NCBI RefSeq assembly: GCF_013450295.1
Contig: NZ_SKBR01000004.1
Location: 124,001-188,000 of the forward strand
Source of the DNA: Streptomyces sp. AJS327
GTDB lineage: Bacteria; Actinomycetota; Actinomycetes; Streptomycetales; Streptomycetaceae
Length of the DNA stretch: 64,000 bases
Direction of reading: 5' to 3'
The notes below the pieces were generated by a model. It was given only the letters and a program-made list of their open reading frames with translations. It searched no databases and was not told the DNA's origin. Of this stretch, positions 34,693-43,032 are shown piece after piece. Within the stretch, counting starts at the first letter, position 1. Each line of letters starts with the position of its first letter. Made by a program: the position numbers and the translations under genes.

Positions 34693-35082
34693 GTGACAGT
34701 CGCCGAGTCAGCCCCCGCCGTGCTGGCGGTCGAGCCGATGCCGGTCGGTGGGCTCGTCATAGTCATGCTGTCCCTCGTGGGCACGGCCCTCCTCACCGGG
34801 GCCATGGGCCTGCTCGGGCAGCGCGGCAGACTGCGTCCCAACGGGTTCTTCGGCATCCGTACCCGTACGACCCGGGCCAGCGAGGCCAACTGGTACCACG
34901 TGCACCGGCGGGCGGCCCGCGGTTCGCTGATCGCGGGCGGGGTCCTGCTGTTCGGCACCGTGCTGCTCCCGCTCTTCCCCGGGCTCGGCCAGGTCATCAC
35001 GCTGGGCGTCTCGTTGGTGCTCTACGTCGGTCTGCTGCTGGTGGCCACCTGGCGGGCCCAGCGCGGTCTGGCGACCAACTAG
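34693..35082 (+). CDS. SdpI-family membrane protein
   Basis: 129 residues from a GTG with GAGGAGG five bases upstream. Three hydrophobic segments (about 18-42, 78-97, 101-116) and the SdpI signature NGFFGIRTRTTRASEANWYHVH between the first and second. SdpI of Bacillus gives immunity to the SDP toxin and senses it; many actinomycete members are unassigned. It lies 380 bp beyond the lanthipeptide operon and 30 kb from the SdpA/HTTM-like cassette, so immunity for either is possible but unproven. Confidence 0.8.
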   Translation: MTVAESAPAVLAVEPMPVGGLVIVMLSLVGTALLTGAMGLLGQRGRLRPNGFFGIRTRTTRASEANWYHVHRRAARGSLIAGGVLLFGTVLLPLFPGLGQVITLGVSLVLYVGLLLVATWRAQRGLATN

Positions 35083-35155
35083 CGCCTGTCCGGCCGGTCA
35101 CCCGCGTCCGATTCGTTCAAGAGGAAGGTGCCGGTGGGCGGCTACCGTCACTGCC

Positions 35156-35566
35156 ATGAGTGACCCGAGCGCGGAGTCGCGCCACCTCAGCGTCCATATC
35201 GAGCGCACCGTCGACGAGGTCCACGCCTACGCGTCGGACCCGGTCAACCTGCCGGAGTGGGCCCGTGGCCTGGGCGGCTCCATCGAGAGGGTCGGGGACC
35301 GGTGGGTCGCGGACTCCTCTCCCCTGGGGCGGGTCCTGGTGACCTTCGTGCCCCGTAACGAGCTGGGGGTGCTCGACCACGACGTCACGCTGCCCTCCGG
35401 CGAGACCGTCCACAACCCGGTTCGCGTGATCGCCGACGGCGCCGGGAGCGAGGTGGTGTTCACCCTTCGCCGACGGCCGGAGATGAGCGACGCGGAGTTC
35501 GAGCGGGACGCCGACATGGTCGCCGCCGATCTGCGCCGGCTGAGGGAACTGCTGGAGTCCGCCTAG
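35156..35566 (+). CDS. SRPBCC/polyketide-cyclase-like protein
   Basis: 136 residues. START-like fold: HLSVHIERTVDEVHAYASDP, LPEWARGLGG, HDVTLPSGETVHNPVRV and a final helix ADLRRLRELLESA. It probably binds a hydrophobic ligand; the ligand is unknown. Stand-alone gene. Confidence 0.75.
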   Translation: MSDPSAESRHLSVHIERTVDEVHAYASDPVNLPEWARGLGGSIERVGDRWVADSSPLGRVLVTFVPRNELGVLDHDVTLPSGETVHNPVRVIADGAGSEVVFTLRRRPEMSDAEFERDADMVAADLRRLRELLESA

Positions 35567-35692
35567 GACTTCCGGGCGACGGGCCGCGTACCGGACCGCG
35601 GGCCGCCACCGGGGGAGGGACGGGCGGCGCGGCGGCGGGAGGGAGAGACCGGGGGTTCCGCGAACGGACGGGCCCCCCGGAAGTCAGAATAA

Positions 35693-35707
35693 TTGACCGA
35701 TCGTTCC
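35693..35707. promoter_or_regulatory. TetR operator, regulator promoter
   Basis: TTGACCGATCGTTCC, an imperfect palindrome matching the operator before the MFS gene (36458-36473); 23 bp before the TetR start. Confidence 0.65.
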
Positions 35708-35729
35708 AGTGAGGCTTAGGGTCCGTGGT

Positions 35730-36314
35730 GTGGCCAGGACCAAGGAATTCGATCCGGACGCCGCGCTCCAGTCGGCCCTCGAACTGTTCTGGCGGCGCGG
35801 CTACGAGGCGACGTCCATGGCGGACCTCGTCTCCCACCTCGGCGTCGGGCGCGCGAGCATCTACGCGACCTTCGGCAGCAAGCACGAGCTGTACCTGCGG
35901 GCCATGGACCGGTACGCCGAGACGCGTGACCCGCTCCTCATCGACGAGCTGTCCCAGCCCGGACCCGTGCTGCCCGCGGTGCGGGAGCTGGTGCGGCGCT
36001 TCGCGACGGAGGCGGGCTGCCCGGATCGGCGCCGCAGCGGCTGCTTCGTCACCAACACCGCCGCCGAGCTGGCGCCGCACGATCCCGCGGCGGCCCGGCG
36101 GGTCGAGTTGAGCTGGGAGCACGTCGAGACCCCGCTGTACTCCGCGCTGGTGCGGGCCCAGGCCCAGGGCGAGCTGCCCGGCGAGCGCGATCCGCGCGCG
36201 CTGGCCCGCATGCTGCTCGTGCTGATGCAGGGGCTGCGGGTGGTCGGCAAGGTGTCGGATGATCCCGCCCGGGTGCGGGACGCCGCTGAGCAGGCGCTCG
36301 CCCTGCTGGACTGA
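35730..36314 (+). CDS. TetR-family regulator
   Basis: 194 residues. The N-terminal HTH TSMADLVSHLGVGRASIYATFGSKHELYLRAMDRYAE is typical of TetR. The C-terminal ligand domain carries CPDRRRSGCFVTNTAAELA, the TetR_C subtype seen in regulators of reductases and efflux. I took the GTG at 35730 (ARTKEFDP) as the start, as usual for this subgroup. Palindromes TTGACCGATCGG(T) stand before this gene and before the MFS gene, so it should repress both itself and the MFS-SDR unit. Confidence 0.88.
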   Translation: MARTKEFDPDAALQSALELFWRRGYEATSMADLVSHLGVGRASIYATFGSKHELYLRAMDRYAETRDPLLIDELSQPGPVLPAVRELVRRFATEAGCPDRRRSGCFVTNTAAELAPHDPAAARRVELSWEHVETPLYSALVRAQAQGELPGERDPRALARMLLVLMQGLRVVGKVSDDPARVRDAAEQALALLD

Positions 36315-36457
36315 GCGGCCCCGCACGGCCGGGTTCGGCCGTCGCTCCCCCTCCTCGGCCTCCCGGGCCGTGTTCCGCGGCCCCCGGGACTCTCGCGACT
36401 CCCCAGGGGCCCGCGACTTCCCCGGGTGTTCCGCGGTGTTGCGGCATGCCCAAATAA

Positions 36458-36473
36458 TGAACCGATCGGTCAA
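36458..36473. promoter_or_regulatory. TetR operator, MFS-SDR promoter
   Basis: TGAACCGATCGGTCAA, a near-perfect palindrome adjoining AAATAATGA (a plausible -10). It lies 15 bp before the MFS start, placed to block transcription. Confidence 0.75.
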
Positions 36474-36487
36474 GAATGGAACTGGGG

Positions 36488-37834
36488 ATGACCACCGTGG
36501 ACGCGGCGCGCGACACCACCCGACGACCCCGGGGCACCCTCGCCCTCCTCGGTGGCGTCCAGGTCGCGCTGATCTTCACACTCGCCTCGATCGCCGTGCC
36601 GCTGCCGCTCATCGAGCGCGAACTCGGGCTGCGGCACGCCGAGATGATGCTGCTCAGCACCGCGTACGGACTGACCTTCGCGGGACTGCTGCTCTTCGGC
36701 GGGCGCCTCGCCGACCGCTACGGCGGACGGCGCGTCCTCACCGTGGGCCTCGCCCTCTTCGCCGCCGCGTCGGCCCTCGCCCCGCTCGCCACCGGCATCG
36801 GCGGCCTGCTCGCGGCGCGCCTCGCGCAGGGTGCCGGTGCCGCGCTGGTGGCGCCCGCCGCCATGGCCGTGGTGCGCGCCGCCCACCCCGACCCGGCCGC
36901 GTACCGGCGGGCGATGGCCACCTGGGGCGGCCTCTCGGTGCTGGGCGCGACCGCTGGCAACCTGCTGTCCGGGCCCATCTCCACGCTCCTGTCGTGGCGT
37001 TGGACCTTCGCTCCGCCGCTCCTGGTGGCCCTCGCCGCCCTCGTCCTCGCGCCCCGGCTGCTGCCGGACACCGTGCCACGCCCGGACAGACGGCTGGACG
37101 TCCTGGGCGCGCTGCTGGCGACGGCCGGTATCACGCTGGTCAGCTACGGGTTCGTCGCCACCAGCGCGCGGCCGTGGCTGTCGGCCGGGGTCCTCGGGCC
37201 GCTGCTCGGCGGGGCCGTGTTGCTCGCCGCCTTCCGCCACGTCGAACGCCAGGCGCCAGACCCCCTGTTGCCGCTCCACTTCCCGTGCGAGAGGCGGCGC
37301 CTCCTCGCCCTCTCCGCCATCGCGCTCAGTGCCTGCGCGACCTCGATGACCTTCGTCCTGGTCTCGCTCCACCTCCAACGGGACAGCGGCTGGAGCCCGT
37401 TGGCGACCTCGGCGGCCTTCCTGCCGTTCGCGCTCACGCTGTTCGCCGGGGGCCGGGCGGCCGGAGCGCTCATCGTCCGGTACGGCGCCCGGGCCGTCAC
37501 GTCCGCCGGGCTCGGCAGCGGCGCGGTGGGGCTCGTCCTGCTCGCGCTCACCGGGGTCGACGCGCGGATCTCCTACGCCCCCGGGCTCCTGCCGGGCCTC
37601 CTGCTCCTGTCGGCCGGGACCGCGGCCTCCTTCGCCGGAGGCGCCGTCCTCGCCACCGACGGTGTGCCGCCCCGGAGCACCGGGCTCGCGGGCGGAGTGC
37701 TGAACACCGCCATGGAGGTCGGCCCGACGGTCCTCTTCGCCGCCCTGCTCACGCTCGGCGGGGACGCCCGCCCGCTGGCGGCGACCGGCGCCGCGCTCGG
37801 CGTCCTCGCGCTGCTGTTCCACCGCAACCGATGA
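36488..37834 (+). CDS. MFS drug/proton antiporter-like transporter
   Basis: 448 residues with 12-14 hydrophobic segments. Motif A-like LLLFGGRLADRYGGRRVL between spans 2 and 3 and a motif C-like AQGAGAALVAPAAMAVV suit the DHA2/DHA1 multidrug families. I used the ATG at 36488 because the ATG at 36476 would begin only 3 bp past the operator and has no ribosome site. The SDR gene follows at 26 bp, both under TetR control. Confidence 0.85.
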   Translation: MTTVDAARDTTRRPRGTLALLGGVQVALIFTLASIAVPLPLIERELGLRHAEMMLLSTAYGLTFAGLLLFGGRLADRYGGRRVLTVGLALFAAASALAPLATGIGGLLAARLAQGAGAALVAPAAMAVVRAAHPDPAAYRRAMATWGGLSVLGATAGNLLSGPISTLLSWRWTFAPPLLVALAALVLAPRLLPDTVPRPDRRLDVLGALLATAGITLVSYGFVATSARPWLSAGVLGPLLGGAVLLAAFRHVERQAPDPLLPLHFPCERRRLLALSAIALSACATSMTFVLVSLHLQRDSGWSPLATSAAFLPFALTLFAGGRAAGALIVRYGARAVTSAGLGSGAVGLVLLALTGVDARISYAPGLLPGLLLLSAGTAASFAGGAVLATDGVPPRSTGLAGGVLNTAMEVGPTVLFAALLTLGGDARPLAATGAALGVLALLFHRNR

Positions 37835-37860
37835 ACCGTCCACACAAGGGAGTTACCGAG

Positions 37861-38619
37861 ATGAACCGCTTCACCGGCAGGACCGTCCTCGTCACCGGCG
37901 CGGGCTCCGGCATCGGCCGCGCGCTCGCGCTCGCCTTCGCCGCCGAGGGCGCCTCCGTGGTCGCCGCCGGACGCACCGCCGCCTCCCTGGAGGAGACGGT
38001 CAGCCGCGTCGAGCGCGCCGGGGGCACCGCCGCCGCCGTCACCGCCGACGTGACCGACTCCGCCTCGGTCCGCGACCTCGTCCGCGAGAGCGCCGACCGC
38101 TTCGGCGGACTGCACGTCGCGGTGAACAACGCCGGGATACTCCGGGGCGGCGTACCGGCCGCGCAGATCAGCGAGGAGGACTGGGACGCGGTGCTGCGGA
38201 CCAACGTCACCGGCGTCTGGCTCGCGATGAAGCACGAGATCGCGTACATGGCGGAGAACGGTGGCGGGTCCGTCGTCAACATCTCCTCCAACCTCGGGGC
38301 GCACCTGCGGGTTCCCAACACCGCCGCGTACGTCACCTCGAAGGCGGCGGTCTCCGCGCTCACGCGCGCCGCGGCCCTCGACCACATCCACCAGGGCGTT
38401 CGCGTCAACGCAGTCAGCCCGGGCGCCACCGCCGCGCCCATGTCGCTGCTGCCCGGCGAGACGGAGTCCGGCCGCGTCGAGCGGATGAGGACGCAGAACC
38501 CGCTCGGACGGATGGCGGAGGCCGAGGAGGTGGCCGCCGCGGTGCTCTACCTCGCCTCGCCCGCCGCCGGTTCGGTGGTCGGCGCCGACCTGGTCGTCGA
38601 CAGCGGCTCCTCCGCCTGA
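37861..38619 (+). CDS. Short-chain dehydrogenase/reductase
   Basis: 252 residues; AAGGGAG precedes the ATG. NAD(P) motif TGAGSGIGRA (about 12-21), NNAG (about 90), catalytic Ser in ISSNLG, then the YVTSK (Tyr-x-x-x-Lys) pair near 158. The C-terminal GADLVVDSGSSA is typical of classical SDRs. Substrate unknown; it may act on the compound exported by the MFS protein. Confidence 0.9.
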   Translation: MNRFTGRTVLVTGAGSGIGRALALAFAAEGASVVAAGRTAASLEETVSRVERAGGTAAAVTADVTDSASVRDLVRESADRFGGLHVAVNNAGILRGGVPAAQISEEDWDAVLRTNVTGVWLAMKHEIAYMAENGGGSVVNISSNLGAHLRVPNTAAYVTSKAAVSALTRAAALDHIHQGVRVNAVSPGATAAPMSLLPGETESGRVERMRTQNPLGRMAEAEEVAAAVLYLASPAAGSVVGADLVVDSGSSA

Positions 38620-38810
38620 CCCCCGCACCCCCGGCTGGCGGCTGGCGGCGGGCGGCCGGGGGTGACGGCTGGCGGATGGGGGAGGGATCCGTGGCCGGTG
38701 TGGGAGGGATCCGGTGGAGAACCCGTGACGGCGGCCGCCGGGCCTGCCCGGCCGTCCCGGACGGGGCGGCGGCACGCGGCGGGGCGGCGGCTGGCCGCCG
38801 GGGCGCCCCG

Positions 38811-38893
38811 GGCTGCACGAAGCTGCACGGCGATCGGCAGCAAGCTGACACCGGAATCCCTTCAACGGGCGTCCTGAGCTTGGCATCGTTGAG
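38811..38893 (+). promoter_or_regulatory. Conserved promoter/operator element, copy 2
   Basis: GGCTGCACGAAGCTGCA, GCAGCAAGCTGACACCG, TTCAAC - 17 bp - CATCGT. It matches the minus-strand element at 4961-5045 across about 80 bp. Downstream there is only an 18-codon frame and an IS3 remnant, so its original target may have been lost. Confidence 0.6.
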
Positions 38894-39269
38894 GACATCG
38901 CGAACGGGACAACGTTCCGGAAGGGCGGTCGGACGGCATTCACGCTCCGCGTGAAACGCCGAACTCCACACGCCTCGACGGGATTTCAGCGGGTCCCGGA
39001 AGCGCCCGACGTACCAGGACAGGGAAACGACATGACGTTGCCGGGAATCACCGACAGCAGCAGACCGCGCGACAGCGCGACGGGATAGTTCAGTGAACAG
39101 CGTGGCCGGTCACGGGGGTGGTCACGCGGAGTCTCGCAGGACGGCGAGTTCGCCACGCACACGAAGTGACCTGCCGGGAGAACCCCTTGGGAATGTCCCC
39201 CCGGTTATCTCGCAGGACGTTCTGACCGAGCGGCGTATTCCGCCAGCGCTACCGAATGGAGAAGACCTG
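38894..39269 (+). other. Region after promoter element, micro-ORF only
   Basis: An 18-codon frame MTLPGITDSSRPRDSATG at 39032-39088, with AGGG in front, is the only start that follows the promoter element. It may be a truncated peptide gene. Otherwise nothing was recognised. Confidence 0.35.
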
Positions 39270-39731
39270 ATGTCGCGCCCTCCCGCCATGCCAGCCGCCG
39301 AGAAGCTCAAGGTTGTTCTCAGTGTCCTCAGCGGCGACCACACCATCGCCGAGGCCGCCCGCAAGGCCAACGTGTCCGAGCAGTCCGTCGGGAACTGGAA
39401 GCGTCAGTTCCTGGAGGGGGGCCGGGCGAGCCTGGAGGGCGGGGACTCCCGTACCGCGAAGCGTGAGCGTGAACTGCGTTCGGAGATCGCGGAGTTGAAG
39501 ACCGCGCTGGGAGAGGCGTACGTGCAGCTCCGGGTGCGCAGGAGGGGTGGGGAGTACCGTTCCGTCCCTTTTCAGACCTCGAAACCATCAGAGCGGACGC
39601 CGGGATCACCGTATCGAGGTTCTGCGGAATCCTGGGCATCCCGCGGCGCACCTACACACGTTGGAAGGCGGACCACGCCGCAGCAGCGCATGGAGCGGAT
39701 GCCCCGGTCCGAAGCGACCGCCCATCGGTGA
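39270..39731 (+). pseudogene. IS3-family transposase remnant (OrfA plus start of OrfB)
   Basis: OrfA from 39270 has the HTH TIAEAARKANVSEQSVGNWKRQF and a coiled tail ELRSEIAELKTALGEAYVQL. In the -1 frame, from about 39560 to 39731, OrfB begins normally (FSDLETIRADAGITVSRFC, then LGIPRRTYTRWKAD) and stops after about 57 codons, losing the DDE core. The -1 phase is the standard IS3 frameshift layout, so this is a truncated IS3-family element rather than a host gene. Confidence 0.75.
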
Positions 39732-40127
39732 TCTCCCGGTAGGGCGACCGGAGTTCGGCCCGCTGCCCGACCCGCGTCCCACCTCCCTGTCCAGCATCCC
39801 TGCCCAACCTCCCTGTCCAGCACCCCTGTTCGGCAAGGAGGACGAGCCCCGGCGGCGGCCCGCGCCGGGGCTCGCCGCCGTGCGTCCGGGACCCGCCCGA
39901 CCCGGGTACGCCCCGCCCCGCGTACGCCGAAGCGCCGTCGCCACCGCGTACGCCGACGGGACGCTCACCACTGAGGGCCAACACCCCTGGTCTGACGGCT
40001 CGTTCGACGGGGTCGGGCCGGACCAGGCCCGGTCGCGGCTCGTCCAGCGGCGACGTCAGCGGCACGGCGGCTCCGGGGGCGAGCGGCGGTAACCACCGGC
40101 GGCCTCGGAACGGTGCCGCTGACGGCC
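39732..40127. other. Intergenic region, no gene seen
   Basis: About 400 bp. It includes a degenerate tandem of CCTCCCTGTCCAGCA-like units (39781-39830), and otherwise GC-rich non-coding DNA between two 3' ends. Confidence 0.5.
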
Positions 40128-40763
40128 TCAGAGGGAGAGCCAGCCGCGCTCGCGGGCGATGCGGGCGGCGGTGTGCCGGTTCTCCGCGCCGAGCTTGCTG
40201 GCGGCGGACGAGAGGTAGTTGCGCACGGTGCCCGGTGCGAGGGAGGCGTTCCGCGCGATCTCCGCCACCGAGGCCCCGTCCGCGGCGAGTTCGAGCAGTT
40301 CCACCTCGCGTGAGGTCAGCGGGGAGTCCCCGGCGCTGATGGCGTCCGCCGCCAACTCCGGGTCGATATACCGGGTTCCGGCGTGCACCGCGCGGATGAT
40401 CTCCGCCAGGCGCTGCGCGGAGACCGTCTTGGGCAGGAACCCTCGGGCCCCGGAGGCCAGCGCCTGCTTGAGGTTGCCGGGGCGTCCGTGCCCAGTCACG
40501 ATCATCGCCGTGCACTCCGGCACCTCGGTACGGAGCGCGGCGGTCACCTCGATCCCGTCCGCGCCCGGCATGTTGAGGTCGAGCACCGCCACGTCGGGCC
40601 GGTGGGTCCGCGCCATGGCCAGCGCCTCCGGTCCGGAGGCGGCCTCCGCGACGATCTCCAGGTCCTGTTCCAGCGCGAGCAACGCCGCGACCGCGCCCCG
40701 GATCAGATGCTCATCGTCGGCCAACAGCACGCGCAGTCGGGGCTGTTCCTCCGCCTGGCTCAT
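40128..40763 (-). CDS. NarL-family response regulator
   Basis: 211 residues. Receiver domain with the acidic pair ADDEH, phospho-acceptor Asp62 in LDLNMPG and Lys in LPKTVS; LuxR-type HTH at the C-terminus (SPLTSREVELLELAADGAS … TVRNYLSSAASKLGAENRHT). It is cotranscribed with the histidine kinase whose stop overlaps its start. The ABC-2 genes directly upstream are the obvious target. Confidence 0.93.
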   Translation of the reverse strand: MSQAEEQPRLRVLLADDEHLIRGAVAALLALEQDLEIVAEAASGPEALAMARTHRPDVAVLDLNMPGADGIEVTAALRTEVPECTAMIVTGHGRPGNLKQALASGARGFLPKTVSAQRLAEIIRAVHAGTRYIDPELAADAISAGDSPLTSREVELLELAADGASVAEIARNASLAPGTVRNYLSSAASKLGAENRHTAARIARERGWLSL

Positions 40764-42229
40764 CAACTCGCCCCGCTCTCCCGCTCGGTTCCCCCACTCC
40801 GGGCCTCCGCTGGCCGCCGTCCCACGGGCGGCGCGGCGGGTTCCGCCGCCGTCCCGCCGCTCCCCGCTCCCGGCTCTCCGCTCGCCTCGGCGGAGTCCTC
40901 CGGGTCTCCGCCGCCGTCCATCTCCCGGTGTCCGGCGTCGTCTCCGCCGGGGGTCCGGGGCCGCGTACCGGTGCCGGGGGCGTCCGCCGCGCCATCCAGC
41001 GGGACCTCGGCGCGGAGCTGGAAGGTGCCGCCGCCCGGCTGCGTCTCGGTGCGCAGACTGCCGCCGAGCACCGCCAGCCGCTCGCGCAGCCCGGCGAGTC
41101 CGGAACCGCCGCCCTGGTCGGAGTCCCGCCGTCCCCGAACGCCGTCCGTCACCCCGTTGTTGGAGATGGTCAGATGGGCGGTGCGGGTCTCCTCGTCGGT
41201 CCGCAGCCGGATGGCGCAGTTGGAGGCGTCCGCGTGCCGCAGCACGTTCGTCGTCCCCTCGCGGACCACCCAGCCCAACGCGGCCTGGACCGGCTTCGGC
41301 AGCTCGGCCCCGGGTTCGGCGGAGATCTCGCAGTCGATGCCCGCCGAGACCAGCACCCCGCGCGCGCCCGCCAGTTCGTTCTCCAGCCCGGCGGTGCGGT
41401 AGCCGCGCACCACCTCCCGTACCTCGCGCTGCGAGTCCCGGGCGATCTCCTGCACCTCGGTCATCTGCGCCAGCGCGGCCCGCTGGCCCTCCGGCCCGCG
41501 CTGGGCGAGCTGCACGGCCAGTTCGCTCTTGAGCGCGACGACCGACAGGTTCCTGCCGAGCACGTCGTGCAGATCGCGGGAGAAGCGCAGCCGCTCCTCG
41601 GCGACGGCCAGCCGCGCCTGGGTGTCCCGCGCCACGTCCAGCTCCCACACCACCGCCAGCATCCAGGTGGAGAAGCGGCTGGTGAAGGCGATGGAGACAC
41701 CGGCCGTCAGCACCGTCCAGCTGAACAGCACCATCAGCCGGGGGTCCTGGGTGACGGCGAGGGCGAGCCCGCCGCCGACCGCCGCCGTGCCGCAGCAGAG
41801 CGTCAGAATCCGGTGGACCTGACGCAGGTTGACGGTGAGCGCCATCAGCCCGGTGACCACCGGCACGGTGGCGGTCAGGACGCCCGCGCGGTCGGAGGGC
41901 AGCGCGCCCGCCCCGATCAGGCTGAGGACCAGCACCGCGTGGAGGCCGGTCACCGCGGCGACGGCGGACAGCGGCCGGGTCGGCCGGGGCCGGGTCCCCA
42001 GCGCCCAGTCCAGCGCCTGGGCGCAGGCGAAGCCGACCAGCGCGGCGTGGCACAGCGAAAGCCCCGTCACCAGGATCCCCACGGGACGGGACCCCTCGGA
42101 CAGGGCGATGACGCTGGTGGCGAGGCTGCCGATGGCGGCGAAGAAGTAGAAGGTGCACCGGGTGTACAGCTCGATCCGGGCGGGATCGCTTCGCTCCGCC
42201 CACCAGGCCGTCAGCACCCGTGGTGACAC
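40763..42229 (-). CDS. Sensor histidine kinase (NarX/DesK type)
   Basis: About 488 residues from a GTG at 42229 with AAGGAG upstream. Five or six membrane spans (about 20-165), then the HisKA_3 box FSRDLHDVLGRNLSVVALKS and an HATPase domain with REGTTNVLRHADAS and GSGLAGLRERL. The last ~95 residues are an unusual low-complexity acidic/Gly tail. No extracellular ligand domain exists, so sensing is within the membrane, as in kinases that detect membrane-active antibiotics. It overlaps the response regulator by 1-3 bp. Confidence 0.9.
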   Translation of the reverse strand: MSPRVLTAWWAERSDPARIELYTRCTFYFFAAIGSLATSVIALSEGSRPVGILVTGLSLCHAALVGFACAQALDWALGTRPRPTRPLSAVAAVTGLHAVLVLSLIGAGALPSDRAGVLTATVPVVTGLMALTVNLRQVHRILTLCCGTAAVGGGLALAVTQDPRLMVLFSWTVLTAGVSIAFTSRFSTWMLAVVWELDVARDTQARLAVAEERLRFSRDLHDVLGRNLSVVALKSELAVQLAQRGPEGQRAALAQMTEVQEIARDSQREVREVVRGYRTAGLENELAGARGVLVSAGIDCEISAEPGAELPKPVQAALGWVVREGTTNVLRHADASNCAIRLRTDEETRTAHLTISNNGVTDGVRGRRDSDQGGGSGLAGLRERLAVLGGSLRTETQPGGGTFQLRAEVPLDGAADAPGTGTRPRTPGGDDAGHREMDGGGDPEDSAEASGEPGAGSGGTAAEPAAPPVGRRPAEARSGGTERESGAS

Positions 42230-42261
42230 CGTCCGCCGCTCCTTGCGTGCTCGTTCGTCGA

Positions 42262-43032
42262 TCAGTGGCGGGGTTCCCAGCGGAACCACCGTCGTACAGC
42301 AAACACCGCCAGCGCCGTCCAGGCCAGCGCGGAGCCCAGCGCGGTCAGCACCTCGGTGCCGGGCATTCCACCCTGGAGGCCGCCCTGCGCGAGCTGGATG
42401 GCCGGGGTGAGCGGCAGCGACTGGCAGATCCGGGCAGCGGTGTCCGGCATCGCGTCCAGCGGAATGATCATGCCGGAGGTGAACATCGACACCAGCATCA
42501 GCGGCATCACCGTGACCTGGGAACTCTCCACCGTCTTGCTGATCACGGCGGTGACCCCGGCGAGCAGCACCATCAGCGCGATGCCCAGCAGCACGCCGAC
42601 GGCCAGCAGATCGGGACGCTGGGGCGCGGCCACGTCCATGAACACCGAGATCCCGACGATCAGCAGCGCCAGCTGCGCGAGCCCGAGGGCGATCACCGGC
42701 AGCGCGGTGCTCAGCAGGATCTCCCAGTCCGAGCACTCCCCGGTGCGCAGCCGCTTGAGAACCTTCTCCTCGCGCCGGGTGACGTACGAGGCGACCAGCG
42801 TGCTGTAGATGATCATGATCAGCACCATGCCGATACCGGCCGAGAGCGTCATCTGCCCCACGTTCAGCGCCGACTTGCTGGTCAGGCCGTTCGACATGAA
42901 CGAGTTGGACGAGACGACGGTGCCCACCGGCACCGCGAGCGCGGTGAACATCGCCGTGCGGTTGCGCAGCAGCAGTGAGAACTCGGCGCGCCCCAGCGAG
43001 GTCAACCGAGTGGAGATCGTTGTCGCGGACAT
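42262..43032 (-). CDS. ABC-2 type permease
   Basis: 256 residues, six hydrophobic segments, with TRREEKVLKRLRTGECSD after span 2 and GMIIPLDAMPDTAARICQSLPLTPAIQLAQ near the end, as in ABC-2 drug-efflux permeases. The start overlaps the TAA of the ATPase gene, and the kinase follows 32 bp later, making a four-gene resistance-type operon. Confidence 0.88.
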   Translation of the reverse strand: MSATTISTRLTSLGRAEFSLLLRNRTAMFTALAVPVGTVVSSNSFMSNGLTSKSALNVGQMTLSAGIGMVLIMIIYSTLVASYVTRREEKVLKRLRTGECSDWEILLSTALPVIALGLAQLALLIVGISVFMDVAAPQRPDLLAVGVLLGIALMVLLAGVTAVISKTVESSQVTVMPLMLVSMFTSGMIIPLDAMPDTAARICQSLPLTPAIQLAQGGLQGGMPGTEVLTALGSALAWTALAVFAVRRWFRWEPRH

